64,000 nucleotides of DNA from Cryphonectria parasitica EP155 (GCF_011745365.1 NW_024468911.1:2970759-3034758); one strand, 5' to 3'. Counted from the stretch's first letter, positions 32,333 to 43,211 are shown. The notes: a model not told the origin generated them from the sequence alone. Numbers and translations: made by a program.

Positions 32333-34124
32333 ATGGGCTGGGGATACTTAGCGTTGAGCTACGCCCTGTGGCTGCGCATTGTCTTGTGCGCAGGGCAGCT
32401 CGGGAGCATACAAGAGAAGCCGGTGACCGAAGACGACAGGATAGACTGGGCCGCGGTGTGTCCCGATTACTCCAAGTACTCTAAACACCCACATGGACCA
32501 AACAGCGAGGGACCTCTGGCACTACCCTTCCAGCGGCCCCATCCAAAATGTCGAACGTTCCACTCGGACGCGGTCGAACAGGTCATCCGCGATGTCACCT
32601 CGCGCATGAAAGACCCCGACCTCGCACGGCTCTTCGAGAACGCCTTTCCTTCGACGACAGATACGACGGTCAAATTTCATACCGATGGGACTAAGAAGTT
32701 CAAGAAGAAGAGCTCTGGACAGAGCGTACTGGACAATGGCGCATGGGAGGGGCCGCAGTCCTTTATTGTGACGGGAGATATCACAGCAGAATGGCTACGG
32801 GATAGTTGCAACCAATTATCGCCCTACATGCCGCTCGCGAAGAAGGACAAGGCAATCTTTAACTTGATACTCGGCGCCGTCAATACCCAAGCGGAGTATG
32901 TGATCCAGTCGCCCTACTGTAACGCTTTCCAGCCACCGCCCATCTCGGGGCTCAAGGTCTCGTTCAACGGTCAAGACGATATCGTCCATCCGGCTTACGA
33001 GCCAGCTGTCGTCTTCGAGTGCAAGTACGAGCTCGATTCTCTTGGTCATTTCCTGACCCTGTCCAACAACTTCTACGAAGCCACCGGGTCTCTCGATTTT
33101 GTGACTTCGCGCTGGCTCCTGGCCCTGGACACGGTGCTGAAGGTGCTTCAGCAGCAGAGCATGTCTACCTTCAACCCCAAGACCGGGCAATTCCAGAGGA
33201 ACCAGTACACTTTCAAGCGTCAAGCATGGACGGGAACCGAGACGCTGAACCTGGACGGAGTGGGGAACCCGCTGAACAACGGCACGGGCCTCGTCCGCAG
33301 CGCCTTCAGGCCCAGCGACGACGCGACCATACTAGGCTTCTTCATCCCGGCGAATGCCATGATGGCAGTCGAGCTTAAGAGGGCGGCTGCTGTCCTCAAG
33401 GCTGCCAGCGACGATGAACGGGCACAGAAGCTCGAGCAATGGAGCATGACGATCACAGACGGGATCTGGGAGCACGGCGTGGTCCAGCACGCAAAGTTCG
33501 GACGGGTCTTTGCGTACGAGGTAGACGGGTATGGTTCGTCCATTTTGATGGACGATGCCAACTATCCAAGTCTGCTGGCCCTGCCTCTCATGGGCTTTGT
33601 GCCGTCGGACGATGAGGTGTATCAAAATACACGCAAGATGTTGCTGAGCAGGACATCAAACCCGTACTATCTGGTGGGAAGGGAGTTTCAAGGCATCGGC
33701 GGTAAGACTGGAGAGATTTCTTGTTCAAGACCTCGCCGCGACCAGAGGACTGACTAGACCCGCAGGTCCGCACATTGGCCTCTCGAACGCGTGGCCAATG
33801 AGCCTCCTCATCCAGGCACAGACAAGCCAGGACGACGATGAGATTGCGGGCTGCCTGGACTTTGTCCTCAAATCCGCCAAGCTTGGCCTGATACACGAGA
33901 GTATTGATGTCAACAGCCGGGCTTCCTATACCAGTGAGTCATGATGTCCAATCTGGGAATATATCAAGTAAGATGCTGGTAACTGACTACGCCGCCACTT
34001 TCTTTTCTTTTCTTTAGGAAGCTGGTTTGCCTGGGCAAATGGTGTTTTCGCCGAGACCATCTTGGACCTAGCCAAACGGAAACCGCATCTGATATTGAAG
34101 GATTCGACACCATATGAGTTATAG
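32333..34124 (+). CDS. GH125 exo-alpha-1,6-mannosidase, secreted
   Basis: Three exons (32333-33701, 33766-33933, 34018-34124) give 547 aa of glycoside hydrolase family 125 (former DUF1237). The N-terminus MGWGYLALSYALWLRIVLCAG is a hydrophobic signal peptide or anchor. Family segments include 'FIVTGDITAEWLRDSCNQL' (WLRDS at 154-158), 'SAFRPSDDATILGFFIPANAM', 'AYEVDGYGSSILMDDANYPSL', and near the end 'GPHIGLSNAWPMSLLIQA' and 'RSWFAWANGVFAE'. GH125 enzymes trim non-reducing alpha-1,6-mannose from N-glycans or yeast-type mannan. Residue-level catalytic assignment was not attempted. Acts in the secretory route or outside the cell. Confidence 0.92.
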
Positions 34125-34407
34125 AAGAATGAGGAGGGCAAAAAGCGTTGTGAAAGGGGTGCATGAGCATGGAGATTGATTAGACGTTTGCACCATGTAT
34201 TTCTTAGCAGCTGTTCTAGCGATATCCTTGAATACCCCATGAAGCGTTTTGAACCTGTGCCGCGCAGAGAGCAAACAACAGGATGCCATGACTAAAGAAA
34301 CAACAACCACCGAGCCAAAGTAAACGTGCACCGTATCAGTCTACTTTGTATCCTTTCCCACATGATCCCAGACCCGTTGCTAGAGCCGCGCACATAATAT
34401 TTATAAG

Positions 34408-34986
34408 CTAACGGCGACGCCTCGCGACGGTAGTGATGGGTTCCTGACCCACCGCGATCCTCTGCTCGTTGATCTCGTCGTTGACGCTGGACATCCCAAA
34501 CTTGGCGAAGATAGTCCGAGCCCAAGCCATGATGGGCGTGTTGTTGAGGTTATCGTATCCCACCGCGTACGTCCTCGGCCACGTATCAATATATATTTGG
34601 CTGGCAGAGGTATAGTAGAGGATTGTGACGTCCTGTCTACCAAGGCCCTCAAGGGTACCCTTACTTGCGCTACCGAGGAAGGTCCTTTTGGCGCCCTCCG
34701 TAACTTTCTTGAAAGCCTCTACCGCTTTGGAATGGTCTGCTACTGGTACGAGGTGATGCCGTTCTTTATCGGGATTGTCTGGGTTGAGGCTTTGCAGCGC
34801 GACATCGACAAAACTGGCGATGACCAGCTGCATCTTGCCGCGGACATCGCGCTGCTCCCTATCGTCAGGATCATAGGGCAACGTAATGTCTTGCCATCCT
34901 TCGTACGGCTCTACTAAGTCCCTGCCAAAGCCTCTTTCGCGCCGGTCCGCGTCAAGATCGTCGCTAAAGACGGCCGTGACGTACAA
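34408..34986 (-). CDS. Hypothetical protein, 5' end unresolved
   Basis: A 192-codon open frame on the minus strand with even composition and coherent protein character: 'SDDLDADRRERGFGRDLVEPYEGWQ', 'MQLVIASFVDVALQSLNPDNPD', 'VTILYYTSASQIYIDTWPRTYA'. It ends in a basic tail (VARRRR). No in-frame ATG lies near its left end. The frame is closed upstream by a TAG, so either an upstream exon is missed or the gene is truncated. The internal Met at MQLVIASF would give a shorter protein. I recognise no family. It sits at the left edge of the accessory island, tail-to-tail with the GH125 gene. Confidence 0.45.
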   Translation of the reverse strand: MYVTAVFSDDLDADRRERGFGRDLVEPYEGWQDITLPYDPDDREQRDVRGKMQLVIASFVDVALQSLNPDNPDKERHHLVPVADHSKAVEAFKKVTEGAKRTFLGSASKGTLEGLGRQDVTILYYTSASQIYIDTWPRTYAVGYDNLNNTPIMAWARTIFAKFGMSSVNDEINEQRIAVGQEPITTVARRRR

Positions 34987-36064
34987 CTTTTTATAGGCCT
35001 ACTCCCCGCCAGCCTTCAACATTTCTCACTGTGTGCCCACTCCCGGCAATTACCACCTACGTATTCTTTGCTCGTTCTCTATCCGTCCGAGGAAATGTCA
35101 AGCCCACCTTATCTATCTTCATTCCAATTGATAATGCGAGGTTTCCAGGACTCTCAAGAAGACCAGAACGGTGGAGAAAAGTCATTTCCCAATAGGCAAG
35201 AAGCACACTGTGCATTTATGGGATCTCAAACTGATTATTCACAGAGTTCCTTCCAAGTATGAGGCTTGGACAATTCTGTACAAGCACGGAGGCTTTCGCC
35301 CTACCAAGAATGTGAGATTGCTTGGTGTTAAGATTTGGGAACAGCGGCAATACGAAAAGCCCACAATCGCTTCTGTCCGGCGGCATGCGTATTTGAAGAA
35401 CGACGATCTCGAACATATCTTCCAGACGGAAGTTCGGAATCACGCAGCGACACCACTCAAGACGAAAAAGGAACAGATATACGTCCATAATATGGATCTT
35501 TACTATTCAAGTATTCTTCAAGCCCTTAGGCAGCTAGACCGGGAGATACAGCGAGTTGTTGACTTGCTGTGTCATAGGGTTGAGGAAGGGACTGTAGAGC
35601 TATGGAATCCGGTCGTCCTGCATGTAATGAATGACTGGCGGCGGCTTGAATGTGGTTTTGCGGCCACTACATTGCTGGCGTAGGTGTTCGCGAGCTTGTG
35701 CATTGTCGGAATTTCATCTTGTGCTGCGGCAGGCGCGAGCTACATAGTTCGGTTTCAGCCGTGGAACCAATGATCACACACAATCTCTCGCGAGCCCAGA
35801 AACAATCTTGCTGGCGCGAGCACTGCTCTCCGTCTGAAAGCAAGGCCTGCCCCATGGATAGCGAGGACAAGGCAATGCAATGCGTGCTTCTCAAAGTTTC
35901 CTTAGCCATTATTCTTGCCTGAAATATGTCAGTCTCGTCAGAGATGATTCTGAGGGTTTTTTAAAAAGTGGCCCATAGGGTCGATACCAGCCGTAGTTGC
36001 TTACGGTGTGAGAATACGTCTCCGCGCATCGATGCCAGGAGCTTATTGTGGAGGCTGACTAATT
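34987..36064. other. Island spacer with one open frame
   Basis: Between two island genes. Apart from the open frame at 35171-35683 I see nothing definable. Confidence 0.35.
35171..35683 (+). CDS. Hypothetical open frame, probably partial or degenerate
   Basis: About 170 codons with mixed, protein-like composition ('YEAWTILYKHGGFRPTKNVRLL', 'IYVHNMDLYYSSILQALRQLDREIQRVVDLL'). The likely helical second half has amphipathic spacing. There is no ATG at the left end: the frame opens after a TAA near 35131 and the first codons are not a start. It may be the last exon of a spliced gene or a remnant. No family recognised. Confidence 0.3.
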   Translation: MEKSHFPIGKKHTVHLWDLKLIIHRVPSKYEAWTILYKHGGFRPTKNVRLLGVKIWEQRQYEKPTIASVRRHAYLKNDDLEHIFQTEVRNHAATPLKTKKEQIYVHNMDLYYSSILQALRQLDREIQRVVDLLCHRVEEGTVELWNPVVLHVMNDWRRLECGFAATTLLA

Positions 36065-38620
36065 ATGGAAAACTATTTTCCCGGAAGTGGCTCAGCTCGG
36101 TGGCTGGGGCTGGGCGGCAAACTCCGTACAGACCAAATGCCGCGAAACGCGTCTTCGTTCGGTCCCTTCCAACCCTCCTCCCATCTCAGGAACGTCCCAT
36201 CCGCCATGGCAGATCAATCTCAGTCAAAGATCATCGAAAGCAATCCTATTGGGAAAGGCCTTGATGCCTTCCGCGCTTCATTCAGTTCGATCTGCGAAGG
36301 CGCGAGTGTCTCCTGCACTCCGGACGCGTTAGAGCAGCTTAGCCAAGATGGTACGAAAAGACATCCTACTTCCGTTCCAGTACGCTCCTCTGACCATTAT
36401 TCAGATCTCCAGAATGTCGTCCTCGATCTTCTATTCGCTCTACGCAACCTCCCCACGATTCGTTTCCTGCGATCAAAGACAGGCTATGGCACCCTTCGCA
36501 ACGATCTCCTCAAACTGATCTCTGCTGTCAGTTCCGACAACTTCGACTTCAACCGCATCAAGCCTCTCCTAAAGGCAGCCCTCGCCGATGATCCTGATGA
36601 TGCGCTCATCTGGAACCAACTCTACAATGCCGTTACCGAATCCACCCCGCCTCCCCGACCGATAGCCTCTTCCTTGCAACAAACCCCATGGCTGCACAAC
36701 ACGAGCAGCTTCGCGAACTCCTCCGAGTATCGCGATGATGTGGACAGAGTCCTTAGGAATGAACTCGGCGCTTTGTACGTCGGGCTTCCTCAATTCCATG
36801 AGGCTTTTTTTGGACGGGTGGCAGGTCTTAAGACAGCATCCGAGGCTGTCTTTAAAAAGTGCACGGAAGGCAGCGAACCACTCTTCAGTAATGGGTGGAG
36901 CGGATGGCCGAGAGATGCAAATCAGAACGGTGTCTTGAGCTGGTTTGCGGAATTGAACGAGAAACTGGCGATATTAGCAGAAGAATGCAAGTTAGCCCCA
37001 ACAAATCGACGAAGGCCACTGGCACAACCCAACAAGCCGATCCAGGGTTCTACAGCAGAACGCAAGTTGGACGTCGGCTTCGTGGACAACCCTAAGGCTG
37101 GGAAAGACTCTCGATGTCACTGGTCGCATATCCTCGTACCGGGCGAGTTGAAGAGCAATCCATCGGCTGACAAAGCATCAAAGGCATGGCTTGATCTTGG
37201 GACGTATGCGAGAGAAGTGCTTGCTGCTCAAGATACCCGTCGCTTCGTCTTGGGCTTTACCATTTGTGGATCTCTCATGAGGATATGGGAGTTTGACCGG
37301 CTTGGAGGGATTGCATCCGAACAATTCGATATCAACAAAGATGGGCTGCAGTTTGTATCCACAATCCTTGGGTTCCTCTGGATGAGCAAGGAGGAGCTTG
37401 GCTTCGACCCGACAATCATAACAGCAAATGATAAGCGATTCATTGAGATCAAGCGGAATGGTTCAACAGAGCGCCTTATCATTGATAAGGTGATGTTACG
37501 CGCACGTTGCATAGCTGGCCGGGCTACAACTTGCTGGAAAGCCCATCGCGAAGGACACCCACAGATACTGCTCGTTATCAAAGACTCATGGCAATACCCC
37601 GAGCGCGATGAGGAGGGCGAATTGTTACGCGAGGCAACTAATCAAGGCGTTATCAACGTGGCTCGATATTACTATCACGAGACAGTTCAAGTACACGGCA
37701 TGGATGATGATATTCGAAGAAACGTTCGCAGAGAACTAGATGTTACCACAGCTACGAACTACCAGCCGGAACGCTCGATGCCGCCGCCGCCGAGTATAAT
37801 CGCGTCTGGGGCTTTACGGAGGCGCAGCAGCAGCCGCGCTACTAGCAAAAAGCGACCATCCAGTCAGATTAGCGCCCCTCTGCCCCCCAGCAAGCGATCC
37901 CGTTCGGCATTTCCAACGAAGGCTGGCGGCGATGCACTATCAAACCGGGTGCATCGACGTATTATTCTTCGTGACTATGGAAAGCCTATCTACAAGGCAA
38001 GCTCCCGATCGGCCCTGCTTGCTGCGTTGGAAAGCTGCATTGAAGGACATGAGTCCTTGCGGCGCAAGGCCAGCTTCCTCCACAGAGATATCTCCATCAA
38101 CAATCTCATGATTAACGAGGATGACAACAACCCCTCCTGGCCTTCGTTCTTGATTGATCTGGACCTCGCCATCAGAGAGCAACGAGAGGGCGCCTCTGGA
38201 GCAAAGAGCAAGACCGGCACGAGGGCATTCATGGCAATCGGGACGCTTCTGGGCGAGCAGCATTCTTTCATGCACGACCTCGAGTCATTCTTCTGGGTGC
38301 TCTTCTGGATATGCATCCACTATGATGCGAATGGTGAGGATATCGGGCCAACTGAGTTCGACAGTTGGAATTACGAGAGTGATAACAAACTGGTTCGATC
38401 AAAAGTTGGTACGATAGGCGATAAGAGTATCTTTCTCAAGATCGTGGAAGAGAACTTTAGTTCATACTACCAGCCATTGATTCCATGGGTCAATAGGCTG
38501 CGCAGAGGGGTATTCCCAGGTGGTGAAAGACGGAAAAGACCGGAGCCTGAGCTCTATTCCTTAATGAAGAAGATACTTCAAGACGCACAGCAGGATGCTG
38601 AAGTTACAGCGGGCGGATAA
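36065..38620 (+). CDS. FunK1-type fungal protein kinase
   Basis: Single exon, 851 aa, intact. Matches the fungal-specific FunK1 (Pkinase_fungal) family: an N-terminal ~470-residue region with 'TRRFVLGFTICGSLMRIWEFDR' and 'TILGFLWMSKEELGFDP', then the kinase core. In the core, LLVIKDSWQ carries the Lys of the N-lobe, FLHRDISINNLMI is the catalytic loop and FLIDLDLAI replaces the usual DFG. 'GTRAFMAIGTLLG' and 'HDLESFFWVLFWICIHY' follow. A long basic Ser/Arg insert with NLS-like 'SSSRATSKKRPSS' lies inside the core. A second ATG at 36206 (MADQSQSK) is an alternative start. FunK1 genes are typical of variable, lineage-specific regions, in keeping with the transposon next door. Confidence 0.88.
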   Translation: MENYFPGSGSARWLGLGGKLRTDQMPRNASSFGPFQPSSHLRNVPSAMADQSQSKIIESNPIGKGLDAFRASFSSICEGASVSCTPDALEQLSQDGTKRHPTSVPVRSSDHYSDLQNVVLDLLFALRNLPTIRFLRSKTGYGTLRNDLLKLISAVSSDNFDFNRIKPLLKAALADDPDDALIWNQLYNAVTESTPPPRPIASSLQQTPWLHNTSSFANSSEYRDDVDRVLRNELGALYVGLPQFHEAFFGRVAGLKTASEAVFKKCTEGSEPLFSNGWSGWPRDANQNGVLSWFAELNEKLAILAEECKLAPTNRRRPLAQPNKPIQGSTAERKLDVGFVDNPKAGKDSRCHWSHILVPGELKSNPSADKASKAWLDLGTYAREVLAAQDTRRFVLGFTICGSLMRIWEFDRLGGIASEQFDINKDGLQFVSTILGFLWMSKEELGFDPTIITANDKRFIEIKRNGSTERLIIDKVMLRARCIAGRATTCWKAHREGHPQILLVIKDSWQYPERDEEGELLREATNQGVINVARYYYHETVQVHGMDDDIRRNVRRELDVTTATNYQPERSMPPPPSIIASGALRRRSSSRATSKKRPSSQISAPLPPSKRSRSAFPTKAGGDALSNRVHRRIILRDYGKPIYKASSRSALLAALESCIEGHESLRRKASFLHRDISINNLMINEDDNNPSWPSFLIDLDLAIREQREGASGAKSKTGTRAFMAIGTLLGEQHSFMHDLESFFWVLFWICIHYDANGEDIGPTEFDSWNYESDNKLVRSKVGTIGDKSIFLKIVEENFSSYYQPLIPWVNRLRRGVFPGGERRKRPEPELYSLMKKILQDAQQDAEVTAGG

Positions 38621-40117
38621 TGTATAGTATAGGTATTAATTATTGCCTAGGAGCAAGTTGATCTGATAATTCAGTCATTTTCTTCGTTTTCTTTTTCCTC
38701 GTCTCATTTGCGAGGATAGAGCTTCCTTCTGGTGACTTGACATTCGAGGCAAAAAACAAGCCAGCCAGGTGACGAAATCAACCATCGGCTGTGGCAATGC
38801 AGCAAGCAGGCCCTCAACCTGGTAGCTATGACGCCCCGCTCAACAGGCCCTGGCAGGGCCAACCTATACTACGCCATTGTTTACTCCGCACTTCCCTTAA
38901 GCACGAGGGGAAACCTGGCATGATTTAGTCAATCCTCTATGATCCGCACGTGAGGTTCTTGTTCACTGAAGTACAGGGGATATCATTCTACTAGCAGAAT
39001 CGTATTGACTTTTGGTAGCGACTTCCGTACCTCATGTGCATTTTCCCACAGCTGTGCTTTTCCACATCTGTGCTTCGTGTGTTAGCCAGGACGGATAATA
39101 AGAGAAGAAAAAGTGCTCTTGACCGAAATAGGAAATGAGCACAGAAAGATGCTCCGAAGTATCCAGATGGCTGGGCCGTCGCGAAGCAGGTGTTTAGCAG
39201 ACGCAGTTTAGTGGGTCGTTAGAGTAACAAGCTTCGTATCTTCACGCAGCTAGGTGGTCGGTCAGTAATTAGCACCCCCATTTTAGAACACCCTTCCCGT
39301 TCAGCCGGGGGCACAAAAATGTGCTCCAACATAGGACCATTTTGAGCCATTTGCAGGATTATAGACAGACTTCAGGAGACGGCAACTGCCAGTCGAGAGC
39401 AAGTCAACTAGCCGCGGATGGGGTCTTGTAATGATGCACTGCAATATCCGAAGATCCTGAAGTACACAAAGGGTTTATGCTAACAAGAGCGGTATCAAAG
39501 TAATAACCAATCGAATACGGAAATATAACTGAGTAATCTGTGCAAGTGCTTTCATTCGCCTTTGGGGCTATTCAAGTGTGTAACAAATGAATACTTAGAT
39601 TGACGACTGAAGAGCTATATCCTGGTAGTCTATCTAATGGTAATGAACATATTCTTATATATCCAGCTCTTCATCGTGGCTCTGTGGATCTGGTGGCAGA
39701 TTCATAGATCCATGGTATAAGGATCTGAGGCTCTGAGAGCAGACTTACAGATCCTCCCTCCATTACAACTCTAACCCTGGATTATGTAATACTGCCTGTT
39801 GTCCGACGTTGGGTTGTGACACCTGGTCCCTTGTTGCCGGGGCCTGTTCCGTGACCTGCATGTTGGATGGGTCATAACAGGTCTAGGCATTGCTGATTGG
39901 CAGTAGCATGCGGAGCTTGTTGGGCCTTATTCCTGGGGAGGGGTCAAGGTAGCTCGTGACCGAATTGGAAAGTAGCACTGGACGGTGCTCCAGCCTATAT
40001 TCAGCCACGATAGGATGCACACGTAGGCAAATCTCATTGACTCAATTTTAATGTAGAAATTTGAGACGGAAAGGAGAAAAGAAAAAGAAAAAAGAAGAAG
40101 AAAAAAAGGCTTCCACT
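38621..40117. other. 1.5 kb apparently non-coding island DNA
   Basis: AT-rich with many stops in all frames and no recognisable gene. The sequence around 39640-39900 has the look of an old repeat (repeated GATCTG/GATCC words, a TGTGACACC...CATAACA stretch at about 39815-39880). I could not define ends or a target duplication. Probably decayed repetitive DNA. Confidence 0.35.
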
Positions 40118-41189
40118 TTAGGCCCCTTCTTCCGACGGCGCAAAATTGTGTTCCACCATTAATTTGATATAATTCACTATTTTAAGCGATCTACAGGATG
40201 ACGCTTCGCTAACGCTGCGGAGAGATAAAATGCAGGTATGAGTTGGCGCTGAAGTTTGATACCTGTCCGGAACACACACAATAATCGGCGGCATCCCAAA
40301 CTGGCAAAGGGCACAGAAGGTGCTCAAGCTCATTTTGGGCCTAGGGCATTAACCACATTGACTTGGCTCCATTCAGGATGACGGCCGGTCGGCTCCAGCA
40401 CCGCCACCATACCACCAGGCAGCTGACACCGAGTAGCTTGGGAAAGAGACGGATATACATTCCTAATCATGATTCGCTGGCTCTTCTTGTCCACCGTGGC
40501 AGGAATACGGGTTATTTGAGGAAGGGGATCACCGAGAAACTGGGGGGCGCCAAATTGTCTGATATCACTGCTCGACTCAGCCAACGCTCATTGTTTGGCA
40601 CTCCGATAAAATGGGGCCAGGAAATGCATTTCTTGGATCGTACGTACGGAGAACTGGGAACACCTCTAGCCTTCACATGCCACCAAGGCTGTCACTTAGC
40701 TCAATGTACCGGCCGGACGACAACTCTCGGACGTGATAGCATCCTAACATCCCGAAAGTCAACGCATGTTCAAATCAAGACATTTCGCGTAAGCGGTCAA
40801 AGTTCAAAGCAACCGTGTTCAGACCCCATGGCCGTAAGCCAGACTGCGAATTCCACGACAGTTGGCGAATGCGCTCCGGCGGAATGAAAATGAAAATGCG
40901 GGCGCCATCATTGGGGCGTGTGCCAGTTGGGGTATCCAACTGAGCATCTGTGTAGAGCTTGAAGAAAGCGCCGGGGGCATCACCATCTGGAACCCAGTTT
41001 ATGTCGAACCAGACCTTCTCCATGCGAGAATGCGATCGCCACGACGCAAGGGCAGAGATCTTGGTCAATCGCACTAGCGGGTGCGAGGAGTCTGAAGAAC
41101 TGCTATCGAAGGCATCAGTACAACAGCTTTCACATCACCGTGCCAGAAACCTGTTGTTCTGGTCGTGACTGGTACATAGGTGAAAGCGA
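40118..41189 (-). pseudogene. Decayed gene, 3' part, cut by the MULE
   Basis: Minus-strand fragments in different frames read as one eroded protein: 'YHLAFTYVPVTTRTTGFWHGD' just inside the transposon site, 'EKVWFDINWVPDGDAPGAFF' and 'RPNDGARIFIFIPPERI' (about 40860-41040), then 'GCYHVRELSSGRYIELSDSL', then 'QRIMIRNVYPSLSQATRCQL' and a last stretch to 40118. Stops and frame changes separate them. The reading frame of the first piece runs through the target duplication into the sequence on the other side of the transposon (46838-46887), so the element landed in this gene. Family not recognised. Confidence 0.5.
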
Positions 41190-41197
41190 GGTGGTAC
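41190..41197 (+). repeat. Target site duplication, left copy (GGTGGTAC)
   Basis: GGTGGTAC abuts the left terminal inverted repeat. The identical 8-mer abuts the right end at 46830-46837. Read as 9 bases the two copies match at 8 of 9 (AGGTGGTAC/GGGTGGTAC). MULE insertions usually duplicate 8-11 bases. Confidence 0.85.
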
Positions 41198-41249
41198 CGA
41201 CTTGGTAAAATCAACCCGCCTCTTGGAGAAATCAACCCGCCCCCCACCG
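41198..41249 (+). repeat. Left terminal inverted repeat of MULE
   Basis: 52 bases beginning CGACTTGGTAAAATCAACC, with about four mismatches to the reverse complement of 46778-46829. It contains two copies of AAATCAACCCGCC (41208-41220 and 41229-41241) spaced 21 bases apart, about two helical turns, a plausible tandem transposase-binding site. Confidence 0.9.
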
Positions 41250-41341
41250 CTCTAGCCGTATTTGGCAGAACATACCGCACGGCGCCCACACTGTAAGCCA
41301 TAACAGAGATCTTGTAAATTGCGCATGCAGCCTCAACACAA

Positions 41342-41388
41342 GCGCACTGCATGTGCTCACATATATTTGGTGAGAACATGCAGTGCAC
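41342..41388 (+). repeat. Hairpin 1, left subterminal
   Basis: 19-bp arms (41342-41360 and 41370-41388) with two mismatches and a 9-base loop. The left arm reads GCGCACTGCATGTGCTCAC. Smaller palindromes follow at 41463-41477 (GTCAAG-ttg-CTTGAC), 41517-41531 (GCACACG-t-CGTGTGC) and 41543-41554 (GTAAATATTTAC). Confidence 0.9.
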
Positions 41389-41687
41389 TCATGACATCCC
41401 TGCGTTACAAATTGATTTGCATTGTAAGATGTGTCTATTAAGATTGATCTATTGCTATGAATGTCAAGTTGCTTGACTTTGGCTGTGGTGGACAAATAGC
41501 GCTAGTTGTAACGTGGGCACACGTCGTGTGCTTCAACAGTTTGTAAATATTTACTTCAAGCGCGCGCTATACCGCGTCTGCGCTTACGATTTTTCTTTCT
41601 TCACCAACAGGCATCATCAACAGGGCAGTATTTCCTCAACACCACAACACTTTTTTTAACCTGCTGATCAATTGTCTAGGATTCAAG

Positions 41688-43211
41688 ATGGCCTCGGACT
41701 CTGTTACGTCTTCCTCGTCTCTCAACGCCACCGCGGCTGCGGCTCCTGCCGCTTCGCGGTCATCTCCCACTGCGTGGGAGTATGTTAAGACGGTTGTGCC
41801 AGAGTACAGGACTGCGCCAGAGTTTCGGGGCGAGGAGCCTACCGGTATATTCGAGAGGCTTGGCTCGCTGCTAGCTGTCAATAGCCTTGTTCCAAATCCT
41901 CATCGCGCGACCCTCGAGCGGGAGGCTGGTCAGGTCTTTGACCTGGGCCGTACTGGTGGTCGCTCCAGATTCAACATCAACCTGAAGGCTATCCTTGTCC
42001 AAGCCTCAGGTATTGCCTCAGCCTCACCAGCTGAGGCATGCGACAACTGTCGCAATCTGCGTGGCCTCTGGCAAGGATGTGTTCGGGCTCCTGTGTCTGA
42101 ACCCAACGCGCTTCCTTATGGGGCTTGTAGCAATTGTACATACAATAGCTATTCATGATCTTATATTACAGAATCTGTGATTGGCTATACTGCTCCGCTT
42201 GTATTCCATACAGCGCCTCCTGCCCCCTCTGTAGCTTCGCAGCCTGCTCAATCAGCGGCTGCTCTGTCTATGCCTGCGCCTGGGCCTGCTTCCAATGCTG
42301 TGCCCGCAGCTGCTCCTGTTGTGTCTGCTTCAGCAGATACAGCAGCGGTTCCTCCTGCTGTGGTGGAAGCAGATGCTGGTTCTGTAGCAGCTGCGGATCA
42401 TACAGCTGCGGATTCCTCAGGCAGGTTGTTACTGGGCAATTCTGCAGGTATAGAAGACGAGCAGCTATTCCTACCTTTTGAGTCGGTGGGTTCATCTGAC
42501 CATGGGAACAATATACAAGAACCAGAGGGCGGATGAGCACCTGAGGCTGATATGGGATGGGGTTGGGAGGGCGACATCGTGGAGGAGGAGGCAGTTGATG
42601 AGGCAGTCGGGGAGATCGTCGAGGGGATTGTTGACGAGGCTGTCGCGGAGGAGAACGCGGTCGAGGAGGACGCGGTCGAGGAGGAGGAGGAGGAGGAGGA
42701 CGACGAGGTCGTGGAGGAGAGTGCCCATCCGCCCCAGGACCCAGAGGGAGGCTCTCGGAAGCGTAAACTCCCAATCCACAAGTTGGATAGCATGGGCTAG
42801 AAGCTTGTGCCTGAAGACGACATGGAAAGGGAGGAAGACGATGATGCGGATGATGAGTATTTGCGACGCCAAGAAAAGATCTGGAGGCAGCGGCATTAGA
42901 GGATGATGCACTGCTTTCGGGCTCATGAACCAGCTCTCTTTGTTCAGCCTGGCTCTGTCAGGTCTTTTGAGCAAGGGGAGCGAAGATATGCAAGAGCCTC
43001 TTCCGTGTTTGGGCAGGAGATTGCTCCTCGCCCTCCTCGGCTAATTAACTCGATGCGAGACAAAGAAGGGTTTATAGCAATAGACCTTCCTTCAGATCCA
43101 CCACCTCGCAAGCGATTGAAAAAGGCATGCAAGAAAAACGATGAAGGCCAGTCGCGGGCCTCAACAGTATTAGACCAGGCCCTGCATCTTGGGTATGATC
43201 CCACTGTTTAG
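41688..43211 (+). pseudogene. DUF3716-like Cys-motif gene of the MULE, with in-frame stops
   Basis: One reading frame runs 508 codons from ATG 41688 to a TAA at 43209-43211. It is broken by TGA (42156), TGA (42534), TAG (42798) and TAG (42897), with no frameshift. The first 156 codons have a Ser/Ala N-terminus and then CDNCRNLRGLWQGCV with GACSNC, the C-x2-C...C...C-x2-C pattern I associate with fungal DUF3716. Then come an Ala/Pro-rich linker, a long acidic stretch (Glu/Asp runs, ~42560-42730), a basic NLS-like GSRKRKLP and a C-terminal part with PPPRKRLKKACKK. An intron removing the first stop is possible (donor near 42134, acceptor near 42210), but it would cost the last Cys. Either a decaying accessory gene or one whose stops are bypassed. 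Role unknown; perhaps a DNA-binding partner of the transposase. Confidence 0.6.

Noticed and set aside
39815..39880. TGTGACACC...CATAACA stretch as a solo LTR
   Set aside because: Too short, no target duplication and no primer-binding or polypurine signal could be found.
42268..42974. Minus-strand Pro/Arg- and Ser-rich frames opposite the DUF3716-like gene
   Set aside because: They are the complement of Ala- and Glu-rich codons of the plus-strand gene, not separate genes.
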